From positions 29,013,708 through 29,077,707 of the forward strand of contig LR990039.1 of assembly GCA_905147135.1 (NCBI GenBank): a stretch of 64,000 nucleotides of DNA, in the 5' to 3' direction. Numbering within the stretch: position 1 is the first letter of the stretch; each line of letters opens with the position of its first letter. The DNA comes from Blastobasis lacticolella. Lineage: Eukaryota; Arthropoda; Insecta; Lepidoptera; Blastobasidae. A program made the position numbers and the translations under genes. The notes beneath the pieces were generated by a model that saw only the letters and a list, made by a program, of their open reading frames with translations, was not told where the DNA came from and ran no database searches. Positions 1-11,375 of this stretch are shown here, one piece after another.

Positions 1-50
1 TGTGAATTTGTCCACGAATATTTAATTTTATTTTATTTTATTTTATTTAA
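1..50 (+). mobile_element. SINE family B, 3' tail
   Basis: The window opens inside the 3' end of a short interspersed element. The first bases (tgtgaatttgtccacgaata) and the TTTTA-rich tail match the ends of the copies near 11.6, 22.3 and 60.7 kb. The head lies outside the window. Confidence 0.7.
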
Positions 51-307
51 CTCAGATGCTATTGATTTTCAATTGAGACTCTATTACGATTAAGGCAAAT
101 TGGGTATTCAGTAAAAATGTTTATTTATAGCGCCGTAATGGAATCGTTATTGGCTTTCAGTTGAATAGTTATTGGCAGTGCCGACTTAAGCATATTCTGC
201 GCCGGGGTGCGAAGGTCAAGCTGAGCTCTCGCAATGTAATTTTAATGATTCGTTTATTTGTTACTCTAAAATCCGCAATGTTCCATAAAAAAAGATCTTG
301 AATTTAA

Positions 308-614
308 TATCAGGGCTCGGGGTCCGCCTTGACCAGGCTAAAGGATTTGGCAGATCAGGTAATTACAGTGGAGCGACTGCCATCTGACCTCAATGACCCT
401 GCTACAAGGGAAACCTGACCAGATTGGATCATGGTTACACATTCTGTGCATGTGCAGGTTCCATCACGATGTTTTCCCTGTATGAGCAGCGGTTAGTATT
501 CAACTTACGTGCATAACTCAGAAAAAATATTTTGTACATGGTCGCAGTGGAATTCGAACCCGGTACCTCTCGCTTACGAGTCCGATACCCTAACCGCTCG
601 GCCACCGACGCTCC
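308..614 (-). mobile_element. SINE family A (tRNA-like head), near full length
   Basis: Read on the minus strand it begins GGAGCGTCGGTGGCCGAGCG, with an A-box-like TGGCCGAGCGG and a B-box-like GGTTCGAATTC about 40 bases later. This is the layout of an RNA polymerase III promoter in a tRNA-derived SINE. The body shares landmarks with copies at 16.5, 17.6 and 42.2 kb: a conserved accgatgctcttac-like block, a ctgcacattc block, gtaattacctgatctgcc, and a final GGGCC block. It is a retroposed copy, not a functional tRNA gene, because the tRNA fold is not preserved and the body continues for about 300 bp. Confidence 0.8.
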
Positions 615-704
615 TTCTGCAATGTACAATAAATAACACAAATAAAAACGAACACATATTTTTTTCAATTTAATCGCCCGCAAAAAATGTCTGCTGCTCT
701 TACC

Positions 705-782
705 AGCTACCAGGATTCGAACCCGGACCGCTTACGCTTGATGTGTGCGCAGTGTTACTGACCATTCCACTACGATGACGTT
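705..782 (-). mobile_element. tRNA-like SINE head, third family
   Basis: The minus strand reads a tRNA-like module with A-box-like TAGTGGAATGG and B-box GGTTCGAATCC, ending in a CCTGGTAGC-like acceptor region. It differs from SINE families A and B. A decayed tRNA gene is possible, but the surroundings are repeat-derived. Confidence 0.45.
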
Positions 783-1039
783 AATGATATATTTTTCTTA
801 ACAGCTAGTAGGTATTGGTCTAGTATTGTAACCAAAACAAATAACCTTTAAAAAATTTACTAACTTTGACAATATTAATTTCCGTAAGTAAATTTTTTTA
901 ATGATTCAATTTTATAATTCTGATAAAACTCCCAGAATGCCAAATGTGGGCGAAGTGTGGGCTAAAAAAGGTGGCAACATTCTTTTCTGCGAGTGTCCAT
1001 TTGGCGACAATTTCATTGACCACTAAAAAGTTGTTAATG

Positions 1040-1345
1040 CCCAATGCTGAAATGTGTTCAACCCTTCTGAATATACAATTTTTTCTCTATATGGTTCAAC
1101 CGTATTTGTGCTGAATCAAATCTCTATTTGCACTATGACAATGCATCGTCGCACGAAACTAGCACAATCTGTTTAAAGAACACTGAGATCCAAGAATTGA
1201 CCCACCCGCCTTACAGTTCCGCTCCAGTTCCGCGCGACTTCTTTCTTTTTCCAAAAGTGGAACTTGGACTCCGAGGCATCCAATTTGGATGCTCGAAATG
1301 CTTTTATACGAGTAGCAGCGGTTGAGGACCTCTCCAGTACTTCAA
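1040..1345 (+). pseudogene. Mariner-like transposase relic (C-terminal part)
   Basis: The plus-strand frame from about 1125 reads LHYDNASSH, then some 20 residues later HPPYSSAPVPRDFFLFPKV. This matches the block of mariner transposases that contains the second catalytic aspartate (HDNA.aH) and the third (P.S.D..P.D.F.FP..K). The N-terminal helix-turn-helix part and the first catalytic aspartate are not visible, and the frame stops at 1323. It is an old, inactive copy. Terminal inverted repeats were not found. Confidence 0.75.
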
Positions 1346-3281
1346 ATCTTCGTTTATACGAATGAGCTTACGGAGAATATTATGAAAAATTTTAATACAA
1401 TTTTTATTTCTATCCTTCATATTCTGTTGTATCTCAAAACTTTTCTACGCACCTAACGTATCTCTAGTTTATTATTATCATTACTCTAAATTGAAATAAA
1501 GAATTGTTATAAACCCATGATAAAACAATATATGAATTTACTGCCGCCTTAGCATATGAATTTACTGGTGCAGCGTTACTGCCGCCGCTTATTATATCGC
1601 CTTCCGGGCGCCACCGCAATATCTGCATGTGCGTTTTCAGGTCCTGATCTCATTTTGAAGCGGCGTAATTTGAGCCACGTATCCGAAGGCACAGAGTTGC
1701 GGCCAGACAGCCATATAAGCCCTGACACCGCATCAGTGCAATAACGCTCACCGTCGCGTCGCATCAAGGGTCCAAGCCTTTTATCTTTGATTGGATCACT
1801 ACTTCCTCGGCTGCAACTTTGAAAGGCACTGACAATGTAGGCCATCATCGATAGTAAACCTGATTATATTTACTGCCCTTACGCTTTATAGCTCTAGCCA
1901 CGACAGGCTTCTCTCAAAGATGGGTGCGATAAAGTATTGCCCACTCGCATACTTTGAACAGGCTCTGAGTTACAAGCTGTTGTAGAAAGTCTCTCCCATT
2001 AAATGTCGGTGATTGAACAGTTTCGGGCCGGGGCGTCGTCCGGTCCATTACTCGTGATGGAATATCGGTAGACAACGGGCAGGAAGTAAATAGATGTCGG
2101 TGGCGGGGCGAGTGCACAATGCCATGAACTTGTTACCTGACCGGTTTCATTAACGGCCACAATGGGCTGTTTCCGCCCATTGTTTAGAGCTTCCTCCTCA
2201 GGCCGCCCGCCCGAATGGTGTATAAAAAGACATTGAACAACAAATCTATAGAAGGCTTGTTTGCAAAGTCGGATGAGGTACCAATCGCCGATGTCGGAGC
2301 TTAAAGCTGGGCGACGGCTCAGGCGTGGCTTATGGCGGTTGTTAAACGCCGATAGCTGGCGACTAATTTGTTTCATATGAACTGCGAAGTACAACGGAAT
2401 CTGGTGGTACACTAATTCGATTTGTAAAATACTGTGTGCTCCATTCTGACGCTTTCAACAATTGACCACCACTTATCATTAGGATTTATTTTGCTAACGC
2501 TTGCCTGTGTTAGCAACGTGACGTGGCAGTTCAGCATTGAAATTTGCATTGTACAGTAAACGGTGACCGCGACCACCTGGCTGGGGTTAGCCCGCGCCCG
2601 GCGCTCGCATTGTGTTCCCGGTACGAGAGGAAAGGCTCGACTTTATTACACAATGAGGCGGAGCCACTGACAAGTTGACAGGTAATATTTGGTAGGGAAA
2701 GAAAAAATTCCTCCGATTTGTATTGTGGGAAGTTATTCATGAGTTACGAGATATTAAAGGTTTATTCATAGGCAGAACATACATAATGTAATTGGCGGAG
2801 GGTGCTCGCCTCGGGAACTGTAAATCAAGCTGCTGGCTGCCGGTTACGGGCGACGCTTGCCTGAGACGCACCGATCGTTTCATTTTTACGAGTATGTCTC
2901 AATAATACCATATTGTGCTCAATCCTTTGCAAATATCTCGGAACACGGTTTTACCGCTCCCCTAAACGAATAAAATAGTAATAAATACGTGCAATTTTAT
3001 GTCCTCCCGTCGGGTTCATAACATTTTAAGGCGGCCATTGTGAAATTTAGAAGAGCAACGACAATGTGAGTTCGTGTCAATTTACGTAGCGCGCGTGTTT
3101 CGGTTTAACTAGCCGGGCTTAGGGGAAATTAGCATAACAAATTACACGGCACTTTCAAACTATTTATAAGCAAATTGAGTAAAAGTGTGTAGCTTGTAAG
3201 CGGCGCGGGAGCCGTTTTGCTGCAAACCGCATTTGCGGCGCGTTCTGTCCGGTCTTATGTATCAATTACTACTTATTTCTT
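1346..3281. other. No gene recognised; GC-richer anonymous DNA
   Basis: Base composition is closer to even than in the rest of the window. Several open frames overlap on both strands (minus 1576-1848 and 1999-2412, plus 1556-1744), but none shows a recognisable domain or splice context. The phrase tatgaatttactg occurs twice at about 1531 and 1554. A decayed transposon is possible. Confidence 0.5.
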
Positions 3282-3480
3282 ACTAGTGGTCCCGGCGCAA
3301 CTTCGTTCTACTCTACACCTACTTTACCTCTACCTACCCCTTTTTTCGTGCTTATAAACCTTCCTCTTGAATCACTGTGCCTGTTGTTGAAAAACGCATT
3401 AAAATCGGTTCCGTAGTTTAAAGGATCTATATAATATTACATAGAAACATAGGGATAGACGGCGGCAAGCGACTTTGTTT
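3282..3480 (+). repeat. Interspersed repeat family G, copy 1
   Basis: It starts actagtggtcccgg and runs through cttataaaccttcctcttga, gcattaaaatcggtt and acggcggcaagcgactttgt. The same ordered blocks recur at 11166 and 63822. This is a very common lepidopteran dispersed sequence. Its parent may be a Helitron or LINE tail, which cannot be decided from the window. Confidence 0.7.
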
Positions 3481-3689
3481 AATACTATTTATGGATGGAA
3501 CCCTGTTTGTTATTATTCACATGAACGACGCTGTAACGGACGGAAGTAGGCCTAGCAAACTTCCTTTCGCAATTCCTATCACGTGTACGGCATTAACAAG
3601 CTTCAGTGTCCTGTTCCAAAAATATTCCTTGTTACAGGAAGATCCGTTGAGAAATTAATCGGAGAACAATCTGAAGAAAGGGCCCTAAT

Positions 3690-3890
3690 TTGGTACTTTG
3701 TGCCAAAGTTAAGCAACACAGGCAGAGTCCGGGAACTGGATGGGTGACCGTTTCGTGGCTTTGAGGCTAGTCGAACTTCCGCACCGTAACACTCGTCAGA
3801 GCTCGCCACTCGTTTAGTGGTAGACCAAGTCCTTCCGTTGGGACCCTGAGCCTGGATTGATTGGCACCCCGTGATGGTGATAAATCTTAA
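3690..3890 (+). mobile_element. 5S rRNA-like SINE (SINE3 type)
   Basis: The stretch gttaagcaac followed about 30 bases later by actggatgggtgaccg matches the internal promoter region of 5S rRNA genes (box A and box C). The sequence then departs from 5S rRNA into a unique body. SINEs with 5S-derived heads are known in insects. The upstream quarter of the 5S molecule is absent or diverged, so this is not a 5S gene. Confidence 0.55.
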
Positions 3891-3899
3891 CAATGGTGA

Positions 3900-4578
3900 A
3901 AATAATCAAAGTGACCCTTTTTTATTCGTTTACCTATAGAAACAAAACATCAACCATTTGAAAAATCTTCAGTAATAGGGAAATATTATTTATAATTGTT
4001 TTGTGCGCCGCCTCTGAAATGGAATGACTATGACAGACTCATTGGGTATGTATGCATATTAGAATGGCGGTGTGGTGTCCGTCAACGATGAGTAAATATC
4101 CCGGAGCTATTGTATCTGCGTATAAAATCATACATATATGTCCAATTTGTCCAAGCATATTTTTTATTTTTATTAAATTCGTACACAGACGTACAACATC
4201 CACTATTGACTGGACTGTACAGCAGTCAAATCAAGTTATTTTCTTAGAGAAAGAAAGGTATTACGTATAACGGAAGTCTGCATGTGAGAAGTTATAATAA
4301 AATAATACGTTTGGTACAGTCAGCCTCTGGCTGTTTCTGTTTAAATATGCTCCCTATGCCTATGTCGCTAGGGTCCGTCCAATCCATATCGGATTAACGG
4401 TTAGTGGACGAATACGACGCAGTCGGCAGCTGTTACGTCGGGTTTATCCGCCTACCTATTATGTAGACAAGCATTTGGCCCCGACATCTGCGGAAAATTC
4501 GCTTACTTTTGGACATATAATATTTATTGACTTACGTCCTTCCGTAGGTTGCTCTAGGTCAAATTTTATCAAAATCCG
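3900..4578. other. No feature recognised
   Basis: AT-rich sequence with only short chance open frames, such as plus 4052-4270, which has no known motif. Confidence 0.5.
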
Positions 4579-4580
4579 TA

Positions 4581-4827
4581 GCCGTATTCACAATGATTCG
4601 AAACCGTTTCCGAACGATTCGACACGAAATTCGTGAGCGGCGAATCCGTGTCGATCGATTCGAAAACTGTTATTCAGAATCCCGATAGATTCCACGGAAA
4701 CTCTACTCTCTATAACATATGAAAATTTAATCAAAATAAACTGAAACCACATTTTCCTAAGATCTTTTGCGGGGTCCTTTGTCGATTCCGTATCCGAATC
4801 CGATTTCCGAGCCATTGTAAATACGGC
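4581..4827. mobile_element. Miniature inverted-repeat element, TA target duplication
   Basis: The ends are inverted copies: GCCGTATTCACAATG at the left and the complement of GCCGTATTTACAATG at the right. TA dinucleotides flank both sides (4579-4580 and 4828-4829), as for Tc1/mariner-type insertions. At 247 bp it is too short to encode a transposase. A minus-strand frame starting MARKSDSDTES begins at the right end and could be a remnant of a parent coding region, but nothing else supports that. Confidence 0.65.
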
Positions 4828-4849
4828 TAAGCAATAGACAGACTTACTT

Positions 4850-5075
4850 TGTTGAATACTAGCCGATGCTGGTGAAGTTTGTGATGAAACGAATGAATGT
4901 GTAGCCGTAATGCAATCTGGTCTGGTTCCCCTGGTAGCAAGGTCACGGAGATCAGATGGTAGTCGCTCCACTGTAATTACCTGATCTGCAAAATCCTGGA
5001 TCATGGACAAGGCGGACCTCGGGCCCTCGTGCGCGAGAACACAACCGGGCCATACCGAAAAAATTGGTATATTTT
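4850..5075 (+). mobile_element. SINE family A, headless copy
   Basis: It has the body and tail landmarks of family A (ttgaatactagccgatgct, gtaattacctgatctgc, the aaggcggacc block and acaaccgggcc) but lacks the tRNA-like head. Its left edge sits about 20 bp from the inverted-repeat element at 4581-4827. Confidence 0.75.
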
Positions 5076-5403
5076 ATTTCTGTCTAGAATATCCTTGAAG
5101 CCATTATATTTTAAACTACAAACGGTGTCTAAACTTGTAGTGCGAATTTAGATGCCTCTTAATGATAACAAATAAAAATCCAGTAAATAGGTCAAGGTGA
5201 GATAATCCATATCGTGAGATGCAGGTGATAGTGGGCCAGTAGGTTACCGAAATTAGGCACTGGGATGGAAGTCGGTCAGTTCATTACCATAGGAACGCAA
5301 ATTAGTTCATAATATGTAGTCACCAAAAAGAAAAGTGACTTTTGTGTGGCTGAAAAGCGAATTTGTCATGTCATCAAGGATGTAAAGCCGACCGTGATAT
5401 TTA

Positions 5404-5580
5404 CTTATCATCATCATCATCATCATATCAGCCAGAAGACGCCCACTGCTGGGCATAGGCCTCCCCCCGAGATCTCTACAAAGGCCGGTCCTGTGCTTTC
5501 CGCTTCCAGCTGATACCTGCGATCCTTACCAGGTCGTCGGTCCACATTGTAGGAAGCCTACCCACGCTGCGTCTTCACAC
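5404..5580 (+). repeat. Interspersed repeat family C with (TCA)n start, copy 1
   Basis: It opens with a TCA microsatellite, then tcagccagaagacgcccact, gctgggcataggcctcc and aggtcgtcggtccac. Copies lie at 21108 and 43868 in the same orientation. The sequence is widespread in Lepidoptera, and its parent element is not determined here. Confidence 0.75.
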
Positions 5581-5712
5581 TGCGTGTGTTTTTACTTATA
5601 GAACTCACATAACAGGATATGTAGGTACTCGTACTATCGCTACGAAAGTCAAAGTAAGGAAAACAAAACAATTTTATTTGTGCCCTTTTGTGCACCGACT
5701 AACATTTTGTGG

Positions 5713-5790
5713 GTCTCCTAAACGTCTACTACCGCTACAAACGTCTACTATCGATGACGTAGACTAAGCTACGGCGCTCTCACAGTCTAT
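5713..5790. repeat. Repeat related to 54296-54397, interrupted by the next element
   Basis: The blocks ctcctaaacgtctacta, cgatgacgtag and acggcgct..cacagtctat recur at 54296-54397. There the sequence continues uninterrupted into ctattag. Here it is broken at cagtctat by the 434-bp element, and ctattag resumes on the far side. Confidence 0.55.
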
Positions 5791-6224
5791 AAAGGCAGAT
5801 TTACACAGGGTCAGTAGCTGTCGTCAGCGCTGGCGCCGAAAACTGATATACTGTCAGTAGTCGAGGATATTTCTTTTAGTGTACACACGTTCGTAAAGTC
5901 CGTGCGGAAAAATGAATTCTCGAAAACAGCAAAAAATCTAAGTTAATAATTTGTTGAGAAAATTTACATTTGTTATGATGCAAGAACTAACTGGCCCTCG
6001 TACAATAGAGCGGCAGCGACTGACTTCGGCATTTACACGGCGTCAGTTGCGGGTGGCGGGGGGAGCGGACTGACGCCAAAAATATGAAGCGGGAATATTG
6101 AAGTCAGTACTGACGCGACAGTACTGTACTGACTCGAAATAAATTTACACGATGGCAGTGCCAGGTCAGCACTGACTCGGCAGTGGACTGACGTCAGTTA
6201 CTGACTCAATGTAGAATTGCCTTA
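5791..6224. mobile_element. Inverted-repeat element rich in CAGTNCTGAC motifs
   Basis: The left end AAGGCAGATTTACACAGGGT is the inverted counterpart of the right end, whose complement reads TAAGGCAATTCTACATTGAG. Inside are many short inverted copies of cagtactgac and gtcagt. Flanks agtctata and agtatcta may be a diverged 8-bp target duplication, and the uninterrupted relative at 54.4 kb supports insertion here. It has no coding capacity. Confidence 0.65.
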
Positions 6225-6398
6225 AGTATCTATTAGAGCACGGATCTTTCTTTAGAATAGCGTCGAAAAAAGTTGCAGCTTGTAAAAGGTTTGAAAAAGA
6301 TTCGGGATCCCTGGCGTGTAATCCCTTGCAGCAAAAAGCTCGTAGCTTTGTAGATGACAAAGTCGATGTCTTCAAAACCTTATGTCGCATAACTTTAT

Positions 6399-6461
6399 GT
6401 GAATGCTCGCGACGTCGCGAGCGTTCACGGCAGAGAGAAAGTGACTTTTCTCTCTGCCGTG
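6399..6461. other. Two adjacent perfect or near-perfect hairpins
   Basis: Arms 6399-6413 and 6414-6428 form a 30-bp palindrome with one mismatched position and no loop. Arms 6426-6440 and 6447-6461 form a perfect 15-bp stem (cacggcagagagaaa) with a 6-base loop. The two structures share three bases. Purpose unknown. Confidence 0.7.
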
Positions 6462-6469
6462 TTCGTTCA

Positions 6470-6974
6470 CTCGTCTACTAATTAGCACTGCATTTCAAAT
6501 AAGTAGCTACTCCGCATTTTTTTGTAATTTATTGCCCCCCAAAGAGAGATTTTAGAACAGTTAATCAAGCCCTGGAAGTAGGAATGGGCATTAAACCTTC
6601 TGTCAGTGTTTTGATAGGTTTCCGATGTGGTTGTAGTTTCTTATGAATATATAATTACACTCGTAAGAGCCTCGAAATTACTTTGTAATAGCTTTATAAG
6701 AAGTTTGTAACAACTCGAAGCTGCTGTTGTAATATTGGAGGCCATCGGTGTTGGTGGAAATCACTTCCACCATCGGATACAGAGACCCGTGAGCCCAAGA
6801 AAAACACGATGATCGATGAATAATTACAGACTTCGTACTTAAAAGTTTTTTAGGTGTCTTCATAGTCTAATTTATAGTGACAATATTTATTACCATGTAA
6901 ATTCATGTGCACCGGGGTCGGATAGCGTAGGTTTGAAAATATTCAAGAATATGTTATACAGTCTCTATCTCCTT
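6470..6974. other. No feature recognised
   Basis: AT-rich DNA. A minus-strand frame at 6678-6863 has no recognisable motif. Confidence 0.45.
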
Positions 6975-7110
6975 TTTTTTATACCTCTAAGGTGGCAAAC
7001 AAGCTTGCGGCCTGCCTGATGGTAAGCAGTCACCCCAGCCTATGGACGTTTGCAATACCAGGGGCATGACCTACGCGTTGCCGACCCCGTAAAAACCTTT
7101 TAACCCCTTT
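6975..7110 (+). repeat. Interspersed repeat family D, copy 1
   Basis: It reads ggtggcaaacaagc, then tgatggtaagcagtcacc and acgcgttgccgaccccgt. A second copy is at 59567. The central block resembles family E (27.5, 29.5 and 31.7 kb), suggesting the two are branches of one family. Confidence 0.7.
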
Positions 7111-9283
7111 CTTGAAGAACTCCATGTTGTACTTTTTTCTGTTAATACAACGCCCGCATCCCGTAGCCATCGACAATGTCTCATTTATAAATGGAAATAA
7201 TATACATTGCCACTTTAGTTGGTGTGTGGCGCACTTCGGCGATGAATAGAAGTGTATATTTTCTCAAGATATACGGAGCAAACCAAAAGCACACACCGAG
7301 AGAAGAGCAATTTGACTTCTTCAAATACCGTTCGTGAGAGTGAAGGGCGTAGCTCGTACTACCCACGTATAATCCAATTGTAAACGTATATCTAAAATTG
7401 TTCACACGCACACGTTTTCTCTGACTAACGATGTAAATACAGGGCGGCGAAAAAGTGGAAACTTAATTTGGGGGTGATCTAAATTTGAGGGTGGTATACG
7501 AGCACAATATGTAAAAAGAAATTGAAAACACAAATGTATACATTTAATAAAACAGTTTAAAGTGTGTCTGTACATTGAATATATTTACAAAAAAATTGTT
7601 TAGGGTAATGAAGAAATAAGAAGTATTTTGATAGAATATTTTTTATTTATTTAGTCTTTCTGTTTGTCTGTATATACACGCTATTCGTCGAATTTGAAAG
7701 AAAAATTGTTTTGTTACGTAGCTTATTAGCTTGGGCAACATATAGAGTACGAGTGTATTTGATTTTGGATACTGGGACACTCCGTTGTCGTATATTAGGC
7801 AGGTCATGTCAAATGACCTAAAAGCGATTTCCATGCGGACGAAGTCGCGGGCAAAAGCTAGTTTTATATATCAAAAAAATCAATCATAACTTCGGTGTTT
7901 TGACTTTTTAGCCCTCGACAGAAAACACGAGTGTTACATTTGTGTATTTGTGTCTGTTTTAGCACCGCAAGGTGCTTCCAAACAGACGGACTGATTTCGA
8001 TGAGGTTATTCTTAATTGAATACCAGTGCAATCGAGGTTCTTATTATGTTTATTAAAACTAGTTCAGTTTGGGAAATATTTAGCATACTTATGAAGATTT
8101 TGTCAAGGGTTTTTAGACATACTGTCGCTTATGTTAGTTAATAGTAGATTACACCGAGGGGTTAAGTCAGTGTCTTCCGTCATGGGCGGCACATTGGATC
8201 CTGAGACTAGAATTAACTCCTAAGCGAAGCGTGGGAGTGATGAAGAGTCCTGAATGAAGCGATCGGTTCAAGCCGCCCAAGACTAAGCCAGCTTTATCGC
8301 AGACGTGAATACTTTACTTGTTGTACCATCTGTGAGATAACAAATAAAGATCTCTAAAGTCAAATAAAGTCTCATGATTACATCACACTCCCGAAGGCCT
8401 GCTGGAAGAGATTTCTTTAAAAATAAGTAGCGCCTGTTGTGTTATTCACTATGTTTTTCCTGTGCACAAAACTGGTAAATAAAATAAAGCAATTAATATG
8501 CTTGGACAATTTTACAAAGCGACATCTAGCCCCAAAGGAAGCTACTGAAAATTACAATAACACGAAACACATTTTTTTTATCCTTTTTATTTGCACAGTT
8601 TAAGTACCATGTGCATTATCTTTGAATCGCACCTTTTCTTATTTTTATATAAAAGAAGAAACATTGTGCGATTTTCGAATAAAGTCACTTTTCAAAGCCC
8701 TTATGCTAAGAGTTTTAACATTTCAAATTCAAATCACTTTACGCCCTTGGAAGTTTCATATATTATCTCCCTGAGGGTTACAAGGGCATGCTTTAGGGTG
8801 ACATTTCATGAAACATAATTGGAAATTGTCGAGCAGGAGATTGGAAAAATATATTCGCCTATAAAGATTACCCCCAAAAGATAGCTCATATTGTTTAACA
8901 CCCTGCATTGTAATATTGGCAAGCAGTGGCTTACACAAGGCTGATTGGATTCCGAAGGCACCCAGCCATCTAACGATCTCAGCGTGGGGGCTCCGTGATG
9001 GAACTAAATGCAGCATCCGGCCTGGAAAAGTTAGTTACGTGAAGGTATGGCACCGTCCAGACTTCGTAATTGCAATTGGCTGCAAGACTGCACAGATAAT
9101 TCTATTGCCATTGTGTCCGGCGCCATTAGAGAGCAGTTGATTGCTTTCGTTCGCTGTCATTGATTCATTTCCTTAGATTAACGATGTAACGTGGAACCGA
9201 ATGAAGTGCTGACTATGACTACGTCTATTTCCAATAATTTGCTTTGCAAGTCAGCTTTTGTCGATTGTGTCTGGCTAGCTGTC
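7111..9283. other. Mostly anonymous; two short repeat fragments
   Basis: 7836-7862 carries gcggacgaagtcgcgggcaa followed by aagctagt, a very common lepidopteran repeat terminus that could be a Helitron-type CTAG end. 8516-8546 is a fragment of the SINE family B tail (minus; catctagccccaaag). Otherwise only short open frames without motifs are seen. Confidence 0.5.
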
Positions 9284-9412
9284 GGAGCGTCGGTGGTCTA
9301 AAGGATAAGGTCCGGAATAGGGTCCGGCTCGTAAGCGAGAGGTACAGAGTTCGGTCCCTAGGTCCGCCATGTACCAATGACTTTTTTGAGTAATGCGTTA
9401 GTTGAACATAAT
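9284..9412 (+). mobile_element. SINE family A, head and start of body
   Basis: It starts ggagcgtcggtggtctaaag and has a diverged B-box (agttcggtcc). The body breaks off after gttgaacata and runs into an unrelated hairpin. Confidence 0.7.
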
Positions 9413-9416
9413 AAGG

Positions 9417-9470
9417 TTTAGTCACAACATGACATTGGTGAACCCATACTAATGTCATGTTGTGGCTAAA
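9417..9470. other. 20-bp-stem inverted repeat
   Basis: Arms 9417-9436 and 9451-9470 (tttagtcacaacatgacatt against its complement) differ at one position, which would be a G:U pair in RNA. The loop is 14 bases. It abuts the truncated end of a SINE. Confidence 0.7.
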
Positions 9471-10964
9471 TACTCCAGCGACACCTGATATTTTTTATTT
9501 TTCATTTAAATGCGAAAAGAAACAATCTTCTGTATTAAGCTTTAGGTAACACACCCGAAATTATTCTGTTGTGTTACTATCACAGTAATACAACCGAAGA
9601 TATTTTCGGTTGTGTTGCCCATGTCACACGGCCACATAACATAGAAAATACGTACTTTATATAGTCCTAACACAAGTTCTCACAGTAAACCGCTAGATAT
9701 AACTGCATAAAGGTAAAAACCACAAAGAGACTAAAAAATATCTAGTTACCGTACCAAAAAAGCTTCATTAAATTAAGCAATTTAATATTTTACACTCTGA
9801 CCAACGGTCAACAAAACTATGAAATATGCGGCACTGCAACACGTGACTGCAACATACAAAAAAAAACCCCGAAAGTATCAACCTTGCGACATAAAACATC
9901 TTGGCAGCCTACAAATTAAATAGACTACGAAATGTTGGTAACGATTTAATCGGTAACACAACCGACAGAAATGTGGAGACATCTAATTTTTATTAAATAT
10001 ATTAAGGAAATAAGTTTAATAAAAGAAAGTTAGTGCTGTCGGAAGTCAATGTTTTTTGTTTCTACTTCGCTTCCACTAATTGTCAAGTGAAGAGAGCCGG
10101 TAAACTGGACCTAGTGTGTGGGTAAACGTTGTTCACTAGATAATGTGAACGCTGAGCAGTTTATAATTGCGTGTTTCGTGTTCAGTAAGTGTTTATAGGT
10201 AGACAGAACAAACACAACACTCCAATACGTAGGCGAATACGTCCATAGTTAAATTCGTGAGGCTGCCACCAACGACTACCTTAATAAATATAGTAGCTAT
10301 GTATCTATAAACTCGGAACTTTCTATATGTATGTACTATGAAAAGTATACTATAAACAAGACCTATGTTTCGACAAGATGCGTTCTCTTCTTTGATATCA
10401 GCCTGGGTCAACGACCGCGGCTTTTCAATCTGTTGGATACCTACGAGTGCAACACGAATCGCGCAGGTAATCACTCACCGGTAGTAATAGCAATCAATTA
10501 TTTAGGGATCAATTAACAATGAATGCGTTTAATAGGTACGTAGGTGTAGAAAGATAGTCGCAATCTGTTTTGAAAATTTTACAAAGTTCTTAACAAAATT
10601 ACCTATTCAAAATATTTTACCGTACGTCGATGGGCCTAACTAAATATGTGCGTGAAAGTTAATAAACATAACAAAACAAAACAATACTCGCTTTGTTTTA
10701 TTTTGTTTAGTAGTCCTCTGATTTCGGCCGAACAAAGGCGACCGTTACGACTTTAGTGTCGTTATAATAACTTATTTGCCACGAACACTGGCACCACAGA
10801 AATCGTAACACTTGTTTTTTATGATAAACTGTCACAAATTAATTACTACTTTATACTTATTAACAATTAAAACTATTTTTAAAATTAATTAATTGACGAG
10901 TAATACAATTTCACGTCTTAACCCGGGTATTTCCAACCACCCTTACCTGATCTGTCATTACCAA
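9471..10964. other. No gene recognised
   Basis: AT-rich. The motif gtaacacaaccga or a near variant occurs at about 9546 and 9952 and, inside a short hairpin, near 9587. No coding or RNA feature is supported. Confidence 0.45.
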
Positions 10965-11068
10965 TTACCATACCAATTACCTGATCTGCCATCCTAGATC
11001 ATGCTCAAGGCGGGCCCCGGGTCCCCACGCGCGGGAGCACAACCGGAATATTGACGCCGAAGATTATT
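10965..11068 (+). mobile_element. SINE family A, 3' fragment
   Basis: It contains ttacctgatctgcc, the catgctcaaggcgggcccc block and acaaccggaatattgacgcc, corresponding to the last third of family A. Confidence 0.75.
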
Positions 11069-11165
11069 TAATCATACCTTTTTTGTTTATAATGTTTCAG
11101 TTTTAGTTTATTTGATATGGTTCCGTAAATATTTTGTTGGTACATAAATAAAAAAAAATCCTAAA

Positions 11166-11375
11166 ACTAGTGGACTCGGTGTGAATTACAACAAGCACAA
11201 GTAGGCACTTTACCCCTACCTGTCCTTGTTTTGCTTATGAAACCTTTCTCTTGAACCACTCTATCTGTTGTTCCAAAACCGCATTAAAATCCGTTGCGTA
11301 GTTTAAAAGATCTAAGCGTTCACAAATACATACATAGATACATAGGGACAGACGGCGGCAAGTGACTTTGTTTCA
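11166..11375 (+). repeat. Interspersed repeat family G, copy 2
   Basis: It shares actagtgg at the start, gcattaaaatccgttgcgta, and acatagggacagacggcggc followed by aagtgactttgttt at the end with the copies at 3282 and 63822. Confidence 0.75.

Noticed and set aside
1999..2412. 137-codon minus frame in GC-richer DNA
   Set aside because: Overlapping frames on both strands, no recognisable domain.
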